From contig NZ_QLTT01000003.1 in NCBI RefSeq assembly GCF_003269295.1, positions 310,001-374,000 on the forward strand: a stretch of DNA of 64,000 nucleotides, written 5' to 3'. Below the pieces are notes generated by a model. That model had not been told where the DNA came from. It searched no databases and saw only the letters and a program-made list of their open reading frames with translations. Within the stretch, counting starts at the first letter, position 1. The number at the start of each line of letters is the position of its first letter. Of the stretch, positions 31,992 to 43,500 are shown one piece after another. This DNA is from Lentzea atacamensis. GTDB lineage: Bacteria; Actinomycetota; Actinomycetes; Mycobacteriales; Pseudonocardiaceae. The position numbers and the translations under genes were made by a program.

Positions 31992-33533
31992 ATGGCGACG
32001 CGGAACCCCGACCTCGCGATCGCGGGCGAGGTCAGGAACCTGAACTTCGAGCAGGTGCGCGCACGGGTGGCGGCGGCGGATCCGCACACCTTCTACCGCA
32101 AGGCGGCCGCGTTCGAGCAGACGGTGGAACAGCTCGAACTGTTCGGCGACCAGCTGCGCCGGTACCGGGCGGAGCTCGAGTCGGTGTGGCACAACGGCGA
32201 CCCGCGGCAGTTCGAGTGGGTGGACCGGGTGCTCCGGCACGTCGACGCGCTGACCGCCGGCCTCCGCGAGCCGAGCTACCCGGCGGCGTTGCGTCACATC
32301 GGCGACGCCGTCGCGAGCAGCCAGCAACGTCTGCGGGGGCTCGAGAACCACAACGCGACCACGCCGGACGAGCGAGTGTCGCAGGCACGGGACGAGCACG
32401 CCCGGCAGATCCTCGCCGATCTGTCCACTTCGTACGTCCAGTTCGGATCTCCGCTGGCGGAGCTGCCCGAGCGCAGCGCGACCGGAGTACTGATCCAGGT
32501 TCCGGTCACGCCGGCGGAAGGGGCGGCCGCACACCACGTGATGGCGATGACGCCTGTGGGTACGGCGCGCGGTTTGGGCGAGGGCTTCCGCCCGGCCGTC
32601 TCGGCGTCGGCGTCTCCTGTGGACGGTGGCGTGCCGCGCTCGGCCGCCGCGGAGCCGTTCGGCCGGCTGTCTCACTTGGCCACGTCGCAGCCCATGACGG
32701 TCAAGGCTGATCAGCCCGAGAAGTTCGGCGGGTTCGCGACCATGGCACTGCCGGCGGAAGCTGCCGTGCCGCTTCTCGCGTCCGCTGCGCCGGCCGCTGG
32801 TGGCAACGCCAGGAAGGACAGTGCTGGCAGAGCGGAGAAATCCGTGCAGCGACTCGAAGGCGGGCTGCCTGCCAATTCCCAGGCGCCGCCGCTCGTCAAC
32901 GCGAACGCCGCACTGCCGGCGACGGTCTCCGCGGAGCCCGCGGCGGCGGCCTCACGGGCGGCCGGTGGCGCACACCCCGTGACGGTGGCCGGGCAGTCGG
33001 TGACGGTGGCCGGACAGTCCGTGACCGGCGTTGCCGCTACCGCCGTGCCCGCGACCGCGCCGGCCGCCCACCACGCGGTGCCCGCGGTGGCCTCCGGTGC
33101 CCCGGCGGCGCTTCAGTCCACGGGGGTTTCCCCCGTCATATCGGCCGCACCGGCACCGGCACCCGCTGCCGCACCCCCCGCGCACCCTAATTTGGCCCCC
33201 AGGCCGCCGCTTCCCGGTGAGTTCCCCGCGATGTCGACGTCAGTCGGTGGGTCCGCAGCCCCACTGGGCGACGTGCACGGGGGCATGAACTCCACCGCCG
33301 CGTCGGCCTCGACGGGCGCGGTTCCGCCGCCTGCGGCCGTCGGTGCGGGCTCGATGGCGGGTGCGCCTGTGTCGCGTGTGGACAGCACGTGGCTGCGGGC
33401 CGACCCCGGCACGTGGTCCGCGAGCGGTGCCCAGGGCGCGGCCGCCAAGCCGGGCCACGGGGCAGGCGGTGGTGGCTGTGTGCCGACCGGTGTCATCGGT
33501 CATTCGGAGAGCGGGAAGGGCGAGGCGCGATGA
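31992..33533 (+). CDS. PPE-like secreted protein with Pro/Ala-rich tail
   Basis: A 513-residue protein starting 3 bp after the previous stop. Residues 1-160 are helical with a WXG-type turn (SVWHNGDPRQFEW). Residues 165-500 are low-complexity Ala/Pro/Ser/Val with a duplicated PVTVAGQSV element. A single Cys lies 19 residues from the C-terminus in a Gly run (GGGGCVPTG), as in the preceding protein. No signal peptide. It is probably exported with the 886-residue protein. The stop overlaps the next start (ATGA). Confidence 0.78.
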   Translation: MATRNPDLAIAGEVRNLNFEQVRARVAAADPHTFYRKAAAFEQTVEQLELFGDQLRRYRAELESVWHNGDPRQFEWVDRVLRHVDALTAGLREPSYPAALRHIGDAVASSQQRLRGLENHNATTPDERVSQARDEHARQILADLSTSYVQFGSPLAELPERSATGVLIQVPVTPAEGAAAHHVMAMTPVGTARGLGEGFRPAVSASASPVDGGVPRSAAAEPFGRLSHLATSQPMTVKADQPEKFGGFATMALPAEAAVPLLASAAPAAGGNARKDSAGRAEKSVQRLEGGLPANSQAPPLVNANAALPATVSAEPAAAASRAAGGAHPVTVAGQSVTVAGQSVTGVAATAVPATAPAAHHAVPAVASGAPAALQSTGVSPVISAAPAPAPAAAPPAHPNLAPRPPLPGEFPAMSTSVGGSAAPLGDVHGGMNSTAASASTGAVPPPAAVGAGSMAGAPVSRVDSTWLRADPGTWSASGAQGAAAKPGHGAGGGGCVPTGVIGHSESGKGEAR

Positions 33534-33706
33534 CGGACTTCGCGGACTGGATGGCCGAGTACCAGCAGCTCCAGCAGAGCAACGCGGCCATCACGGACGA
33601 CTTGTCCCGGCTGCGACGTGAGCTCGCGGAGCTGCTGGAGGAGATCGAGCGGGAAGCCGCGGCGAACTCCGTCCAGATCCACAACGGGGAAGGTGAGACG
33701 CGATGA
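33530..33706 (+). CDS. Short coiled-coil protein, 58 residues
   Basis: A 58-residue protein beginning in the stop of the preceding gene and ending in the start of the YbaB-like gene (ATGA on both sides), so it is translationally coupled. Residues 8-45 form a heptad-rich coiled coil (LQQSNAAITDDLSRLRREL onward). It is likely a small adaptor or partner of the YbaB-like protein, with which it shares an opening of MTD-F/W. No family recognised. Confidence 0.72.
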   Translation: MTDFADWMAEYQQLQQSNAAITDDLSRLRRELAELLEEIEREAAANSVQIHNGEGETR

Positions 33707-34173
33707 CCGACTGGTTCTCCCAGTACCGAACCCTCGAAGAGGCCAACGAGGCCGCGATGGCGTCGGTGGAGCGTGAGCAGCGCAAGATCTCCGAGCTGAC
33801 CCGTCAGATGGACGAGAACACGACGACGGTGCGTTCCAAGGACCGTTCGTTCACGATCGACTTCGACGGCCGCGGCGAGATCACCGGGTTCAACTTCGTG
33901 GGCACCAAGTACCGCACGATGGCGCCGGCCGAGTTCAGCCACCTGCTGGTGCAGACGATCAAGGCCGGCAAGGCCCTGTGCATGCAGAAGCTGGCGGAGT
34001 CCATGGGGGACGAAATCCTGCCCGGCGTCACCTTCACCGACCTCGCGAGCGGCAACCTGAGCGTCGAGGAGGTCTTCGAGAAGGTCGTCTCGCCGTTCCT
34101 GGGCGAGGAGTACAGCGACGGCATCCTCGGCCGCCCGGCCGCGGGCGAGAAGGAAGAGAAGCGCAATGGCTGA
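33703..34173 (+). CDS. YbaB/EbfC-like protein of the T7SS locus
   Basis: A 156-residue protein. After an N-terminal coiled coil (residues 10-45), residues 48-105 show the YbaB pattern: two strands (FTIDFDGRGEITGFNFV) and a long helix (FSHLLVQTIKAGKALCMQKL). YbaB-fold proteins bind DNA in other bacteria, but in ESX-1 loci a YbaB-like protein (EspL) supports substrate stability, which fits this setting better. It is coupled to genes on both sides by 4-base or 8-base overlaps. Confidence 0.78.
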   Translation: MTDWFSQYRTLEEANEAAMASVEREQRKISELTRQMDENTTTVRSKDRSFTIDFDGRGEITGFNFVGTKYRTMAPAEFSHLLVQTIKAGKALCMQKLAESMGDEILPGVTFTDLASGNLSVEEVFEKVVSPFLGEEYSDGILGRPAAGEKEEKRNG

Positions 34174-34468
34174 CCGGACCTCCATCGACATCGACGGCAC
34201 GCGCGCGGTGATCGCGCGGCTCCAGGAGCTCGGCCTGAACTTCGAACAGGCGGCGGCGACCTTGAAGGACGCGGCGTCCCGCTACGACGGCTGCTGGGGC
34301 GACGACGAGTTCGGCGCGGCGTTCGCCAAGGCCTACGCGCCCAACGCCGCCAAGTCGATCGAGTACGTCGCCACGCTCGCCAAGAACCTCGGCCTCACGG
34401 GGGAAGCCGTCACGAAGGCGATCGACAGGCTCGTTCAGACCGACGCCAACAACGCCGCCCGCACCTGA
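34166..34468 (+). CDS. WXG100-like protein preceding the giant gene
   Basis: A 100-residue helical hairpin starting inside the previous gene's end. The turn is CWGDDEFGAAFAKAY (Trp44-Gly45), the variant usually found in Esx-like partners of large T7SS toxins. The N-terminal strand-like ADRTSIDIDG and C-terminal VQTDANNAART are polar. It lies 36 bp before the 9213-residue protein gene and is probably its secretion partner, pairing with that protein's N-terminal helical domain. Confidence 0.85.
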   Translation: MADRTSIDIDGTRAVIARLQELGLNFEQAAATLKDAASRYDGCWGDDEFGAAFAKAYAPNAAKSIEYVATLAKNLGLTGEAVTKAIDRLVQTDANNAART

Positions 34469-34504
34469 CGAGCTCCGTCGCGAGCCATCTGAGGAAGAGC
34501 TCCC

Positions 34505-37500
34505 GTGACCACCGAACTGCCTCCCGCGCTTCAGAGCTTGCTGAAGTTCACGGTTGGCATGCCCTGGCCGGAGGGCAGCGAGGGTGACCTCGAGGAGCTC
34601 TCGTGGCAGTGGGAGGTCATGGCGGGGGAGCTCGACGCGCTCAGCCAGCAGTTGCTGACCGTCTCGGGCGAGTTCTCCACCGTGATGGAGGGCGCCACGA
34701 GCGACGAGATCCAGAAGATGCTCTCCGGGACGTTCCGCGAGGGCGCTGGTCAGCTGGAGGACCAGGCCAGGGCCTACGCCAAGATGCTGAAGAACGCGGC
34801 GGCGGACATCCAGAAGACCAAGATCATGATCGTCTCGATGCTGGGAATTCTGGCAGCGACGATCGCGTCGCTCTTGGCTTCGCTGTTCGGTTCGCTCCTC
34901 GTCCCAGGCGTGATCACGGCCGCTCGCGTCGGCATTGGTTTCGCGCTGCGCATGCTCGTCACCAGGCTGATGCAGTACGGACTCATGAACGTCGCCAAAA
35001 CCCTCTTCATCAGGGCGCTGACGGGAGCGGCGTTCGGCGCCGCGTTCATGGTGGGCCTCGACGGGGGCATCCAGGCCGGCCAGATCATCGCGGGCAAACG
35101 CGACGGCTGGGACCTGAACTCGCTGAAGGGCAGCGTGATCGGGGGCGTGATCGGTGGCGCCCTCGGCGGCCTGGGCGAAGGCGCCGTCGGCCTTTTCAGC
35201 AAGATCGGCCGCGACATCGGCCGCATGCTGCCCCGCAGCATCCAGGGCCTGAAACCCCTCGCCAACACGATCGTCCAGATCCCGCTGGCGGTGGTGAGCA
35301 ACCCGCTCACCAACAAGGCCACCAACAGCCCCGGCGGCCTGACGGACGGAATGTTCGGCTCCCTGGAGCCAGGCGGTGGCGGGCCCCGCGCCAAGGTCCC
35401 CAGCGTCGACCCCGCGGTCGTCAAGCCGATCACCGTCCCCAACTTCAACCTGCCCAGCATCGACCTCGGCAACACGTCCTCGTCGCCCGCCATCGACAAC
35501 GGCACGCGGGTCGGCACCACCTTCACCCCGCCCAGCACCGACGCGTCCCCCGTCACCTCGACCCCGGTCCCCACCCAGAGCAGCCCGGTCACACCGGGTG
35601 GGAGCACGACCACGGGCGGCAGCACGACCACCGGCAGCAGCACCGGCGCCGCGCGTGATCCCTCCAGCAGCACCCCCAGTACGGCCCGCGGCCCCGGCAT
35701 GTCCACGAGCGGCTCCAGCGCCACCACTCCCGTCGACGCAAGCGGCCGCCCGGTGACAACGAGCACCGCGCCGGCCACGGGTACCACGCCGACGACGGGT
35801 ACCACGCCGACGACGGGTACCACGCCGACGACGGGTACCACGCCGACGACGGGTACCACGCCGACGACGGGCACGACCCCGGCCACGGGCACGACCCCGG
35901 CCACGGGCACGACGCCGACGACGGGCACGACGCCGACGACGGGCACGACGCCGACGACGGGTACCACGCCGACGACGGGTACCACGCCGGCCACGGGTAC
36001 CACGCCGACTACGGGTACCACCCCGACGACGGGCACGACGCCGACGACGGGCACGACGCCGACGACGGGCACGACGCCGACGACGGGTACCACGCCGACG
36101 ACGGGTACGACCCCGACGACGGGTACGACCCCGACGACGGGTACGACCCCGGCGACGGGCACGACCCCGGCGACGGGCACGACCCCGGCCACGGGCACGA
36201 CCCCGGCGACGGGCACCACGCCGACTACGGGTACCACCCCGACGACGGGCACGACGCCGACGACGGGTACCACGCCGACGACGGGCACGACCCCGACGAC
36301 GGGCACGACGCCGACGACGGGCACGACGCCGACGACGGGTACCACGCCGACGACGGGTACGACCCCGGCGACGGGTACGACCCCGGCGACGGGTACGACC
36401 CCGGCGACGGGTACGACCCCGGCGACGGGTACGACCCCGGCGACGGGTACGACCCCGGCGACCGGCACGACGCCGACCACGAGCACGGGTACGACCCCGA
36501 CGACGGGCACTGCGCCGACGACGGGCGCCACGCCGACCACGAGCACGGGTACCACGCCGACGACGGGCACTGCGCCGACCACGAGCACGACCCCGACGAC
36601 GGGCGCCACGCCGACCACGAGCACGGGTACGACGCCGACGACGGGCACGACGCCGACGACGGGCACGACGCCGACGACGGGTACCACGCCGACGACGGGC
36701 ACGACGCCGACGACGGGTACCACGCCGACGACGGGCACGACGCCGACGACGGGTACCACGCCGACGACGGGCACGACCCCGGCCACGGGCACGACGCCGA
36801 CGACGGGTACCACGCCGGCCACGGGTACCACGCCGACTACGGGCACCACGCCGACGACGGGTACCACCCCGACGACGGGCACGACGCCGACGACGGGTAC
36901 CACGCCGACGACGGGCACGACCCCGGCCACGGGTACCACGCCGACGACGGGCACCACGCCGACGACGGGTACCACCCCGACGACGGGCACGACGCCGACG
37001 ACGGGTACCACGCCGACGACGGGCACCACGCCGACGACGGGTACCACGCCGACGACGGGCACCACGCCGACTACGGGTACCACCCCGACGACGGGCACGA
37101 CGCCGACGACGGGTACCACGCCGACCACGGGCACCACTCCGGAGACGAGGCCTGTCACGTCGACCTCGACCGATGGCCCTGCTCCGCGCCGTTCGGACGA
37201 CCCGCCGGTTCCGTCGGGTGGGGGCGATCGCCAGCCGCTCGGCTCGCGGGACGGTGTGGACCCGGTGGACCGTTCGGCGCGAGAGGAGCAGTTGCGCGCG
37301 CCCGACGCGGGAGAGCGGACTGCCCCGCAGGCGCCGGACCGCGTGGCCGAGCAGCCGGTCACGGCACAGGAGAAGCGCAGCACCGGCACCGACGACGCCG
37401 TTGGCGGCAAGCTCGACGCGGAGGACGTTGGTGCCGGGCCTGATCAGCGCGGTGCCGGTACGGGCGATGTCACGCCGGTCGTTGGTCCGGTGGCAGGCAG

Positions 37501-40500
37501 GCTGGACGGACAGGATGTTGGCGCTCGGCCCGATCAGCGCACGGGCGGTGCTCGTCCAGATGTACCAGCGGGCAGTCGGCCGGATCAGCAGAGGCAGGAC
37601 ATGCCTGCCACGGGTGTGCGGCCGGAGACGGTCGGCGGCCGCACGGACGGCCCCGCCACCGGTGCACGGCCGGAGACGCAGGCGGGCCCCGGCCAGTCGA
37701 CGGGCGGCACGCGCCCCGCGGAAGCCGGGCGAGCCGGCAACGCCACGGATCCGGCGCGGTTGCGCGACGGTCAGCAGCCGGAGCGGGTCGTCACGACGTC
37801 AGACGGCGCACCGGTGTCGGAGCGCACCCCGGACGCGGATCCTGCCGGCCGCCGTCAGCAGCCTGTCACGGACGAGGAAGCCGTGCCCGTGGCGAGCAGT
37901 GGTCGCGTGGACGAGGCGGCCACGCGCCTGGACGAGCCTTCGACCAGGCACGAGCCCGAGATCACCCCGGTGCGCGAGGGCGACCCCGCAACCACCCCGG
38001 CTCCGGCGGACCTCGTCCGGCGCGCGCGTTCGGAGCGGCCCATCGTCGACGGCGACATCGACGGCACGGCGGTGCGCAAGGCGATCATCGACCAGCTCGG
38101 GTTGAAGGAGACCCGAGCGGACCGGTTGCTGCGCGAGGCCGTCGAGACGCACTTCTCGAACGAGAACATCAAGGCCCACTTCCACCGCGCCGCCGACGGT
38201 GGTGTGGTCGTGGATCTCGGGGTGAAGACGCGGCAGGCGCCCCAGGTCAAGATCGAGGTCGTCGGCGTCAGCTCCGGGCGCGACGTCCAGCCGAAACCGG
38301 CCGACTTCGCGAACAAGCGCACGCGCACGCCGTCGGAGCAGTCGGTGACCAGCGAGCGGTCGCCGATCATGGCTGACGCGCGCAACTTCCGGGTGCCTAC
38401 GCCGTTCGTCAACGTCACGCTCAGGCTCGCGGGGTTGTTCAACCAGCCGTCGTCGTCGATGGCGGCGAAGCTCTCGCGTGGCCTGAAGACCGAGGTGACC
38501 GAGACGGGCTTGCGTGCCGAGCGGTCCGTGCACGACGTCACGTTCAAGCTCACGGTGCGCGAGCCGCGGAAGTGGCCGTGGCTGAAGGGACAGACGAAGA
38601 CCGACGCGGTGTCGGTGGACGTGCCGCTGGTGTGGCCGCGGCGGGAGGTCGCCGAGCCACCAGCACAGCCGATCAGGCCTGAGCTGCGGCCGCGCGACAT
38701 CGCGCAGGTCGAGATCAACGGGCTGCACAAGATCTACAACGAGGTCGAGCGGGCGCTCGCCGGGCCGAAGGCGGAGAACTTCCCGATCGGGCACCCCGGT
38801 GCGCGCAGGTTCCGCGACTGGCTCGCCACCCTGCCGGACCGCGGTGCCGAGCTGCTCACCGGTGAGCCGGTGCGCGAGGCGTTCAAGCTGCCTGGCAAGC
38901 GTGAGCGGGTCGAGGTGTCGATCGCGGTCGTGGACACGCAGGCCGTCCGTCCCAAGGAGACGGTCGACGGCAGGATCGTGCGGAAGCACGACACCAGCTA
39001 CGAGTCGACGTCCGGGCAGTCGGTGAGCCTGCGCTGGGGCGGCGGTCTGTTCGTCCAGGCCGGTGACATCACGGGTGCGCTGGGTGGCGGCGTCGGCCCG
39101 ATCGCGTACAAGTACGCGACCACGACGACGGGGAGCAAGACCACCGCCAAGGGACGGCAGGAGGTCACCAGCACCTACACCGGACCCGTCGAGACCCAGC
39201 AGGTGCGGTTCTCCTACGTCGTCCAGGTCGGCTCGGGCGCGGACGCCCACCGCGTCAAGATCGACGCGGACGGGACCGTGTGGAGCAAGCCGGAGGGGGC
39301 CGTCGAGGAACCGGTCCGGCACGCCACCGAACCGGAAACCTCCGGGCGCGCTGTGCCCGAGACGGTGGACCTGGACCGCGCACTGCACCAGCTGGACGTG
39401 ATCCACACCCTGCCGGAGGAGACGGTCGCGGGCATCGTCGGCCCCACCCTGCACCGGTTGTGGGTCGAGGGTGCCGTGCGGTCGAAGGACCTGGGGGCGT
39501 TCGAGCAGCGGCTGCGGCAGTTCGTGCACGACCACGCCAGGGAGATCGGCCGGGGCGAGCCGGTCCGGTTGCCCGTCAGCGCGTGGGCTCCCGACGCGCC
39601 CGACGTGTTCGTGAAGGCCCGGCCCGTCACGGCCGAGGCTCGCTACGTCGGCGTGGTGCCCGGCGAGACGGCGAAGACGGTGACTTCGGTGTCGCGCAAG
39701 GAAAGCGTCGACCTCACCAAGTCGTGGGACACGACCGCCGGCGTCTCCGGCTACGTCTTCGACGCCAGGGTCAAGAACTTCAAGTCGGGCAGCGCCTACA
39801 TCTACGGCAAGCACAGCACCAAGAACATCGAGAGCCTCACGCACGAGGTCGGTGTCGAGCACAGGTTCGACGGCGAGCGGCCGCTGCACCGCACCAGCTA
39901 CCCGATCGAGGTCGAGGTCGCGCTCAGTGACCGCTGGGCGGGCAACGGCGAGAAGGTGCACACGTTCCGCGGCGAGGCCGACGTTCTCGTGCCTGATCGC
40001 CCGGCACCCGTGCCCGACACGACGAACAGCCGTCGCGACAGCGTCGTCGAGGACCCCGACGAGGTGGCGCCGCGCTGGGAGAAGATCGACAACACCGCCG
40101 GCTGGCGCGCGGCGTCGAGGATGGGCACGCACCGCGCCGCCTACCTGCCGCCGGTGTTCCAGCTCGACTCGCTCAAGCCCGTGCCAGACCTCGTGCCCAC
40201 GGTGGCGCGCATGGTCGACGAGGAGCCGGGCAACAAGGTGGCGGGCTGGGGCAGGCGGGTGCTGTTCGGCAACCGGCCGGCCAACATCGACCAGCACAAG
40301 CCGAACAACCTGGCCGGCGCCGACCTGACCACGCCGGACGAGCGCACCGCCGCCAGGGAGGCGCTCGAGGCGTTCGCCGAACTCCCGGCGCGGGCGGGGC
40401 GGTTCGACCGGACCGCGGTGTTCAAGGACACCGTGGAGCTGCGGACCTACAACCGGCCCGGTCTGCTGGGTGACCGGGAACGCGTCGTGCGGGTCGACCT

Positions 40501-43500
40501 GTCCGCGGACCTGACGAACCCCCGCATCGTCTCCGTCGACACCACGCACAAGTTCTCCACCGCCGAGGTGGTGGAGCACGGCCAGACCGCCGACAGGCAG
40601 AAGGGCAAGGGCATCGAAGTCGGTGCCAGCGCTGTCGACGTGCCTCCGCTCGGCCACAAGTTCGCCAGCCTCATCACGATGGGCAGCGGCGGCGTGAACT
40701 ACATGAGCAAGCAGGGCTCGACCGAGGGCACCGGCGTCAAGGAGTCCGTGGTCCACACGCGAACCGAGCGCGCCTACCTGGTCGAGTTCGACGCGACGTA
40801 CGACCTGCACACCAGCAAACGGCAGCGCTGGCACGACTTCCTCGGCGGTCAGCACGACGGCCGCAGCACTTCGGACGCGATGCGCGTGCACGTGCCGGAC
40901 GCCGCCACGGCGTGGATTCCCGCCAGCGAGATCCACCAGATCGGCCTGCTGCGGGACGCGGACCTCGAACACCTGCTCCCCGAAGAGGTGAAGGCCTACC
41001 GGCGCACGAACGAGGGTGAGACCGATTCCAGTCCGGAACACGGCTCGGACAACGGTTCGGATGCACCAGGTGCGCGCGAGGATCAGGGCTCGCAGCCAGA
41101 AGACGCCGCCCCTGACGTCGCCGCGCCCTCCAACGTGGGCCGTGGCAGCGGCCGGGTGGAGCTGCACCGCCTGGAGGCCGGTAAGGAGCTGCTCTTCCAG
41201 ATCTCCAGCAGGATCGACGAGTGGTCGATCGAGCAGGGCGCCAGGAGCGTTCCCGCTTCGGTGATCGAGCTCGCCCAGGAGGTGCTGACCTCACCTCGGA
41301 CCGACCTCGTGAACCGCGGCGCCGGCGACTTCGGCAGCCTCAACGACCGGCTCCTCAACGACGTGCTCGGGCCTACCCTGACCGGAGCGGAGTTCGGCCC
41401 GGCCCTGCGCAGCATGCTCAACGGCGGCCTGCCGGTCTTCCTGCCCGCCATCAACGTCTTCGGCCGCGTCGAGCAGCTCGTGGTGCTGCGCGCGGACCTC
41501 GGTCCCGGCGAGTTCCACCGCGTCGCCTTCGACGAGACCGTCGAGGCCGAAACGGCGGCAACCCGGTCCTCCGGCTCCTCCAGCGGTTCGGGGTGGGGCG
41601 GGGACTGGGGCATCGGCGCGCAGGCCGGCATGGGCAAGAAGGGCTTGCCCGCCACCGGCTTCGGCCTCTCGATCGGTGGCTTCGGGGAGACCGCGACCAC
41701 TCGCACCGTGACGCACGAGCACGGCGAGACCGTGACCGCGAAGAGGTCCTTGGACGCAGTCGAGTTCCTGCACGACCTGCACGTCACGATGGACGTCTAC
41801 AACTACTCGCGGGCCACCAAGTTCCGCCGCTTCTTCCCCGGCGGCACCTGGTACGAGAAGCCGTGGTCCACCGACTTCACGCTGCCCGCCGCGGTGCGTT
41901 CGGTCGTGCCGAAGGACGAGACGGTTCCGGTCGACGGACAGCAGACGCCCGCGCAGCGGGAGGCCACCGGGTCGCTGAAGGAGTGGCAGCAGGCACAGGA
42001 GCTGCCCGCCGGGTTGAAGGACCAGACGCCGCTGCACGTCCGGTCGTTCGACTCACCCGCGTTGTACGAGGCGCTGGACGTGCTGGCGCGCGGCGACGGT
42101 CCCCGCCCGGTGCTGCACCCGCGCGCGATCCACCAGCTGCAGGCGGCGACCGGGTCCCTGCCGCTGCGGGCGCACATGCGCGACCTGCTCGCCGGCCAGC
42201 CCTACACCGTCAAGATCACGTCGGATGCGGTGCGACAGGTCGACATCACGGCCGACGTGGTGAAGCGGGAGCTGATCGGCCCGGTGCGAACCGAGCTGAC
42301 CACCAAGGTGTCGGACACGGACACCACGAAGGTCAGCACGACCACCAGCGTCCAGACCGGCATGATGCCGGGGGCGGGCGCCAGTGCGGTGCACGTCGAC
42401 AACGCCCAGCAGCGGCCCGGCCTCAACGTGATCGAGAACTTCATGAAGGCGGTCGACTACCAGTCGGCTGCCGACCAGACCGTCAAGACTACGAAGGAGA
42501 CCTCGTCCAAGGACGGCGCCGCGCCGGCGGGCGGGGGCGACGAGCGCTACCTCGTCCGAATCACTCCACAATGGACGATCACGCCCACCTTCCGCAGCTC
42601 GAAGGCACCGGAAGCCTGGACGGAGCCGGTGCACACCGTGCCGGACAGCCCCATCGTCATCGAGACCGACCGTGCCGGTCTCGAACAGCTGGGTCTGGCC
42701 GATCCGGTCGACGCGGGGTCGCGGACCGGCACCGACGCACCGTCGTCCGAGGACGCCCGGCCGAGGAAGTCGCTGATCGACTTCCTGAACGAGCCGATCG
42801 ACGAGGACCTGCCGTCGGTCACGCAGCGCAGGACGATCGCGGACTTCCTGAGCGAGCCACAGGAGGCAAGTCCCGGTCGGGCGGACGAAGCCTCCGACGC
42901 AACGTCGTCCGGTGTCCCGGAGCCGGAGCAGCACCGGTCGCCGGGAAGGCTCGACACGATCGACGAGGGTGACGAGTCCGTCCTTCCCGCTGCGGACAGG
43001 GAAGCGGCGCCCGTTCGCGGCACGGTGGCCGAGCTCGACCGGACGACGTGGATGGACCGGCGGCCGTTCGGGGTGGACCCGAGCGGGGAGATCCGCCACT
43101 TCGAACCGGGTGAGGTGCAGGCCCGGCCGTTGGTGCGCAACGGCCAGGAGATCGGCCTGACCTTCCTGTCCGGCAAGGACGGCGCGCGTTCCCTGAAATG
43201 GGCGCAGGCGCCTGCGGAGTCGCACCTGCGCGGCTACGTGCACCCGGAGACGTCCTCGGCGTTCCCCGGCGTTCGCGGTGCGGAACGGATCGTCTCGCCG
43301 TGGCGGGCCGACTCTACGTACGTCGCGGTGAGTGGCGGGGAGCGCCACTTCGAGCTGCGGCTGGGCGACGGCACACCGCTGCGCGTGGACGGCACGACGT
43401 TCGCCGAGGTGTTGACCGGACTGGACTCGTTCCGCCGGATGTCGGAGGACAACCAGGCCGCGTCGCTGGTCCTGCTGTCCGGTCGCAGCGGGGCCCTCGA

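Noticed and set aside
35777-37141. Tandem 18-bp array considered as a CRISPR or as non-coding satellite
   Set aside because: There are no unique spacers, the repeats are contiguous, and the array is in frame within a coding region.
34774-37410. Minus-strand 878-codon frame coding a VVGVVPV repeat
   Set aside because: It is the reverse reading of the 18-bp Thr/Pro minisatellite. It has no start context and no independent support.
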